From positions 1-64,000 of the forward strand of contig CAVRLX010000004.1 in NCBI GenBank assembly GCA_963721725.1: DNA of 64,000 bases. Direction: 5' to 3'. The notes beneath the pieces were generated by a model. It made no database searches and was not told the DNA's origin. It saw only the letters and a program-made list of their open reading frames with translations. The DNA is from RI-153 sp963721725 (GTDB lineage Bacteria; Chloroflexota; Anaerolineae; Caldilineales; Caldilineaceae). Of this stretch, positions 62,484 to 64,000 are shown piece by piece (positions within the stretch are counted from its first letter, which is position 1; each line of letters starts with the position of its first letter). Made by a program: the position numbers and the translations under genes.

Positions 62484-63608
62484 TGCTTTTTCCAACACCG
62501 CCAACGTCTCCCGAGCCGCCTTCTCCCACGAAAAGCGTTTGACGTTTTCATAGCCCGCCGCAATTAGTTTCTGGCGCAGCGCCTCGTCCTGGCTCAGGCG
62601 CAGCATGGCATCGGCCAGTGCATCCACATCACGGGGATCCACCAAAAGCGCGGCATTACCCGCCACTTCGGGCAGGGCAGAATTGTTCGCACACATTACC
62701 GGAACTCCTCTCTGTTGGGCCTCCAACACAGGCAGGCCAAAGCCTTCGAATAATGACGGAAATGCAAAAAAGAGCGCATTGTTCCACAGCGCCTCCACGT
62801 CGGCGTCGGGGACATAGCCGGAGAAATGCACCCGCTCGGCCACACCATGCCGGGCCGCCGCCGCGTAAAGTTCATCGCTCAACCAGCCCCGCTTCCCCGC
62901 CAACACCAGATCCCATTTCACACCATGTTGGGCCACCACTTTGCCATAAGCCTCAATTAAACGGGCCAGATTTTTGCGCGGCTGAATGGTTCCGAGGTAG
63001 AGGGCATAGGATGAATGGTAAATGGTGAATGGTGAATGGTGAATGGCAGACTTTTCACTTCGTCCTTCGTCTTCCGTCTTTCGTCCCGCTTCCGCCGCCT
63101 CGTGGATCACGCGAATCTTCGCCGCCGCTACGCCATAAAAGCGAGCCAGATCGGTTGCGGTGAAACGGCTGGGGGCGATAATACGGCGGGCAACGCGGGC
63201 GCTCCAGCGCGTGGATAGGTCGAGATAGAGCCGTTGGGCGCGGGTGTGGGCCTCGGGAAAGTAGCGATAGCCCACATCGTGCAGGGTGACCACGCTGGGC
63301 GGCAGCAGCGGCGGCGGCAACAGCGGAATCACATGGGCGGGGACAAAAAGCACATCCGGCGGGCGGCGCACGATCTCTGCGGCCAGCGCCCGGTGAGTCC
63401 ACAGACGCCGGGCGGGCAGCACACAGATCTCCACGCCCGGCAGATCGGGGAAGCAATCCGGCGCGGGCGGCTGCGGCACATAGAGCCGCCAGCGCTGTTC
63501 CCCGGCATTGGGGAGCAAAAGCAAGTGGCGAATGATCTCCCGCGAATAACGCTCTGTGCCGGTCACCTGCCCACCCAGCGCGCGGGATGCGTCAATGCCG
63601 ATGATCAT
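62469..63608 (-). CDS. Glycosyltransferase family 4 protein
   Basis: A 379-residue GT-B glycosyltransferase of family 4. The N-terminal domain starts MIIGIDASRALGG with GTERYSREI. The C-terminal domain has YLGTIQPRKNLARLIEAY, KRGWLSDEL, FAFPSLFEGFGLPVLEAQ (the E-x7-E donor motif) and GNAALLVDPRD. It is presumably involved in cell-surface polysaccharide synthesis, using a nucleotide sugar in the cytoplasm. Between the two domains, residues of the type GRKTEDEGRSEKSAIHHSPF are encoded by intergenic-type word repeats (63010-63090) and replace the usual linker. No other cluster partners are in the window. Confidence 0.9.
   Translation of the reverse strand: MIIGIDASRALGGQVTGTERYSREIIRHLLLLPNAGEQRWRLYVPQPPAPDCFPDLPGVEICVLPARRLWTHRALAAEIVRRPPDVLFVPAHVIPLLPPPLLPPSVVTLHDVGYRYFPEAHTRAQRLYLDLSTRWSARVARRIIAPSRFTATDLARFYGVAAAKIRVIHEAAEAGRKTEDEGRSEKSAIHHSPFTIYHSSYALYLGTIQPRKNLARLIEAYGKVVAQHGVKWDLVLAGKRGWLSDELYAAAARHGVAERVHFSGYVPDADVEALWNNALFFAFPSLFEGFGLPVLEAQQRGVPVMCANNSALPEVAGNAALLVDPRDVDALADAMLRLSQDEALRQKLIAAGYENVKRFSWEKAARETLAVLEKAKDEA
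63010..63090 (-). repeat. Word-repeat insertion inside the glycosyltransferase gene
   Basis: On the minus strand this reads GACGAAAGACGGAAGACGAA..., then several CCATTCACCATT units. These words match the intergenic repeats (for example 56165-56188). The insert keeps the frame open. Confidence 0.65.
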
Positions 63609-63618
63609 AGGGCGGCGA

Positions 63619-64000
63619 TCACAGTTTCAACACAGGATCCGCCGCCGCTCCATCATCGTGCTGAAAACGGTGCAGCCCAAAACAATCTCGCCACAGCGGC
63701 GAAGAGTAATCGCCTGCGGGCAAGGCAGCCAGATCGGCCAGCAGTTGCCCAATTAATATCGTGAACTTAAAGCCGCGTCCGGTGAATCCCCCCGCCAGCA
63801 AAATCTGGGGATGAGCGGGATGGCGGTCGATGATGAAATCCTGATCTGGCGAGTGGGTATAGAGACAGGCTTCGGCGGAGACCGCTTTGGGAATCACACC
63901 GACGAGATGGTTGGCGACCAGATCGCAGAGTTCAGCCACGGGTTTGGCCCACACGTCGCGCGGGTGTGTGTTGGGATCAACCCCGGCCCCGTCCAATTCC
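63619..64000 (-). CDS. FAD-dependent amine oxidase (sarcosine/N-methyltryptophan oxidase-like), C-terminal part
   Basis: Only the last 127 or so codons are inside the window; the gene continues past base 64000. The visible part has YTHSPDQDFIIDRHPAHP, then the FAD-covering motif GGFTGRGFKFTILIGQLLADLA, which is diagnostic of the monomeric sarcosine oxidase/DAO family. This group oxidises N-methyl or secondary amines, giving hydrogen peroxide. It ends 11 bases before the glycosyltransferase gene begins on the same strand, so the two may be cotranscribed. Confidence 0.88.
   Translation of the reverse strand, partial: ELDGAGVDPNTHPRDVWAKPVAELCDLVANHLVGVIPKAVSAEACLYTHSPDQDFIIDRHPAHPQILLAGGFTGRGFKFTILIGQLLADLAALPAGDYSSPLWRDCFGLHRFQHDDGAAADPVLKL

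Overview
The window reads as a chromosomal segment of a GC-rich, sugar-using bacterium, most likely a member of the Chloroflexota (Anaerolineae/Caldilineae type). This is an inference from gene content: very large SdrD-like surface proteins with Thr-Pro linkers, lipoproteins with Ala/Glu/Pro/Thr-rich linkers behind the lipobox, a subtilase with a Ser-Val-Asn-Trp-Asn tail, and an FMN-riboswitch-controlled ABC transporter. There is no 16S gene or database match to prove it.

Layout. 1-5.9 kb: a small unknown gene, amylosucrase plus a methyltransferase (minus strand), then greA and lysS (plus strand). 5.9-9.5 kb: an intergenic region with an FMN riboswitch and two terminators, controlling a three-gene ABC transporter, probably for riboflavin. 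9.5-12.6 kb: a parvulin-type foldase, ribosomal proteins bS18 and bS6, and tRNA-Pro(CGG). 12.6-20.7 kb: a DUF4037 gene, then a rhamnose/autoinducer-2-like sugar ABC operon (ATPase, two permeases, binding lipoprotein). That operon is interrupted by a GxxExxY gene, a HigBA toxin-antitoxin pair and a MOSC gene. 20.8-22.3 kb: a sulfatase. 22.4-37 kb: one giant surface-protein gene, split into several frames and containing 2.6 kb of Thr-Pro repeat. 37.4-46.4 kb: a GGDEF/HD-GYP membrane protein, two related PAS histidine kinases and an S8 peptidase. 46.7-53.6 kb: a glycan cluster with a methyltransferase, PtmE-like nucleotidyltransferase, LegB, LegC, an unknown protein and a Maf/DUF115 protein. It looks like part of a legionaminic-acid-type protein glycosylation pathway. 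53.7-57.5 kb: a Lon-like protease, a MazG-like hydrolase and an SDR. 57.6-62.4 kb: a LacI regulator with a maltose-type ABC operon. 62.5-64 kb: a glycosyltransferase and the C-terminus of an amine oxidase, cut by the window edge.

Two things run across the whole window. First, many genes (bS18, the giant gene, S8 peptidase, methyltransferase, legB, legC, lacI) are each broken by single-base frame changes, although the protein sequence continues intact in the next frame. This density suggests consensus indel errors, probably from a long-read assembly, more than real decay. Second, the intergenic DNA holds several families of small repeats: a roughly 66-bp palindromic element (three full copies and one deleted), a second roughly 72-bp element (two copies), and word-repeat inverted repeats that act as terminator-like hairpins and in places supply the last codons of genes or an insert inside a gene.

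No single novel machine stands out. The best leads are the palindromic element family, the LegBC/PtmE/Maf cluster, the riboswitch with stacked terminators, and the acidic-glycine leader fused out of frame to bS18.
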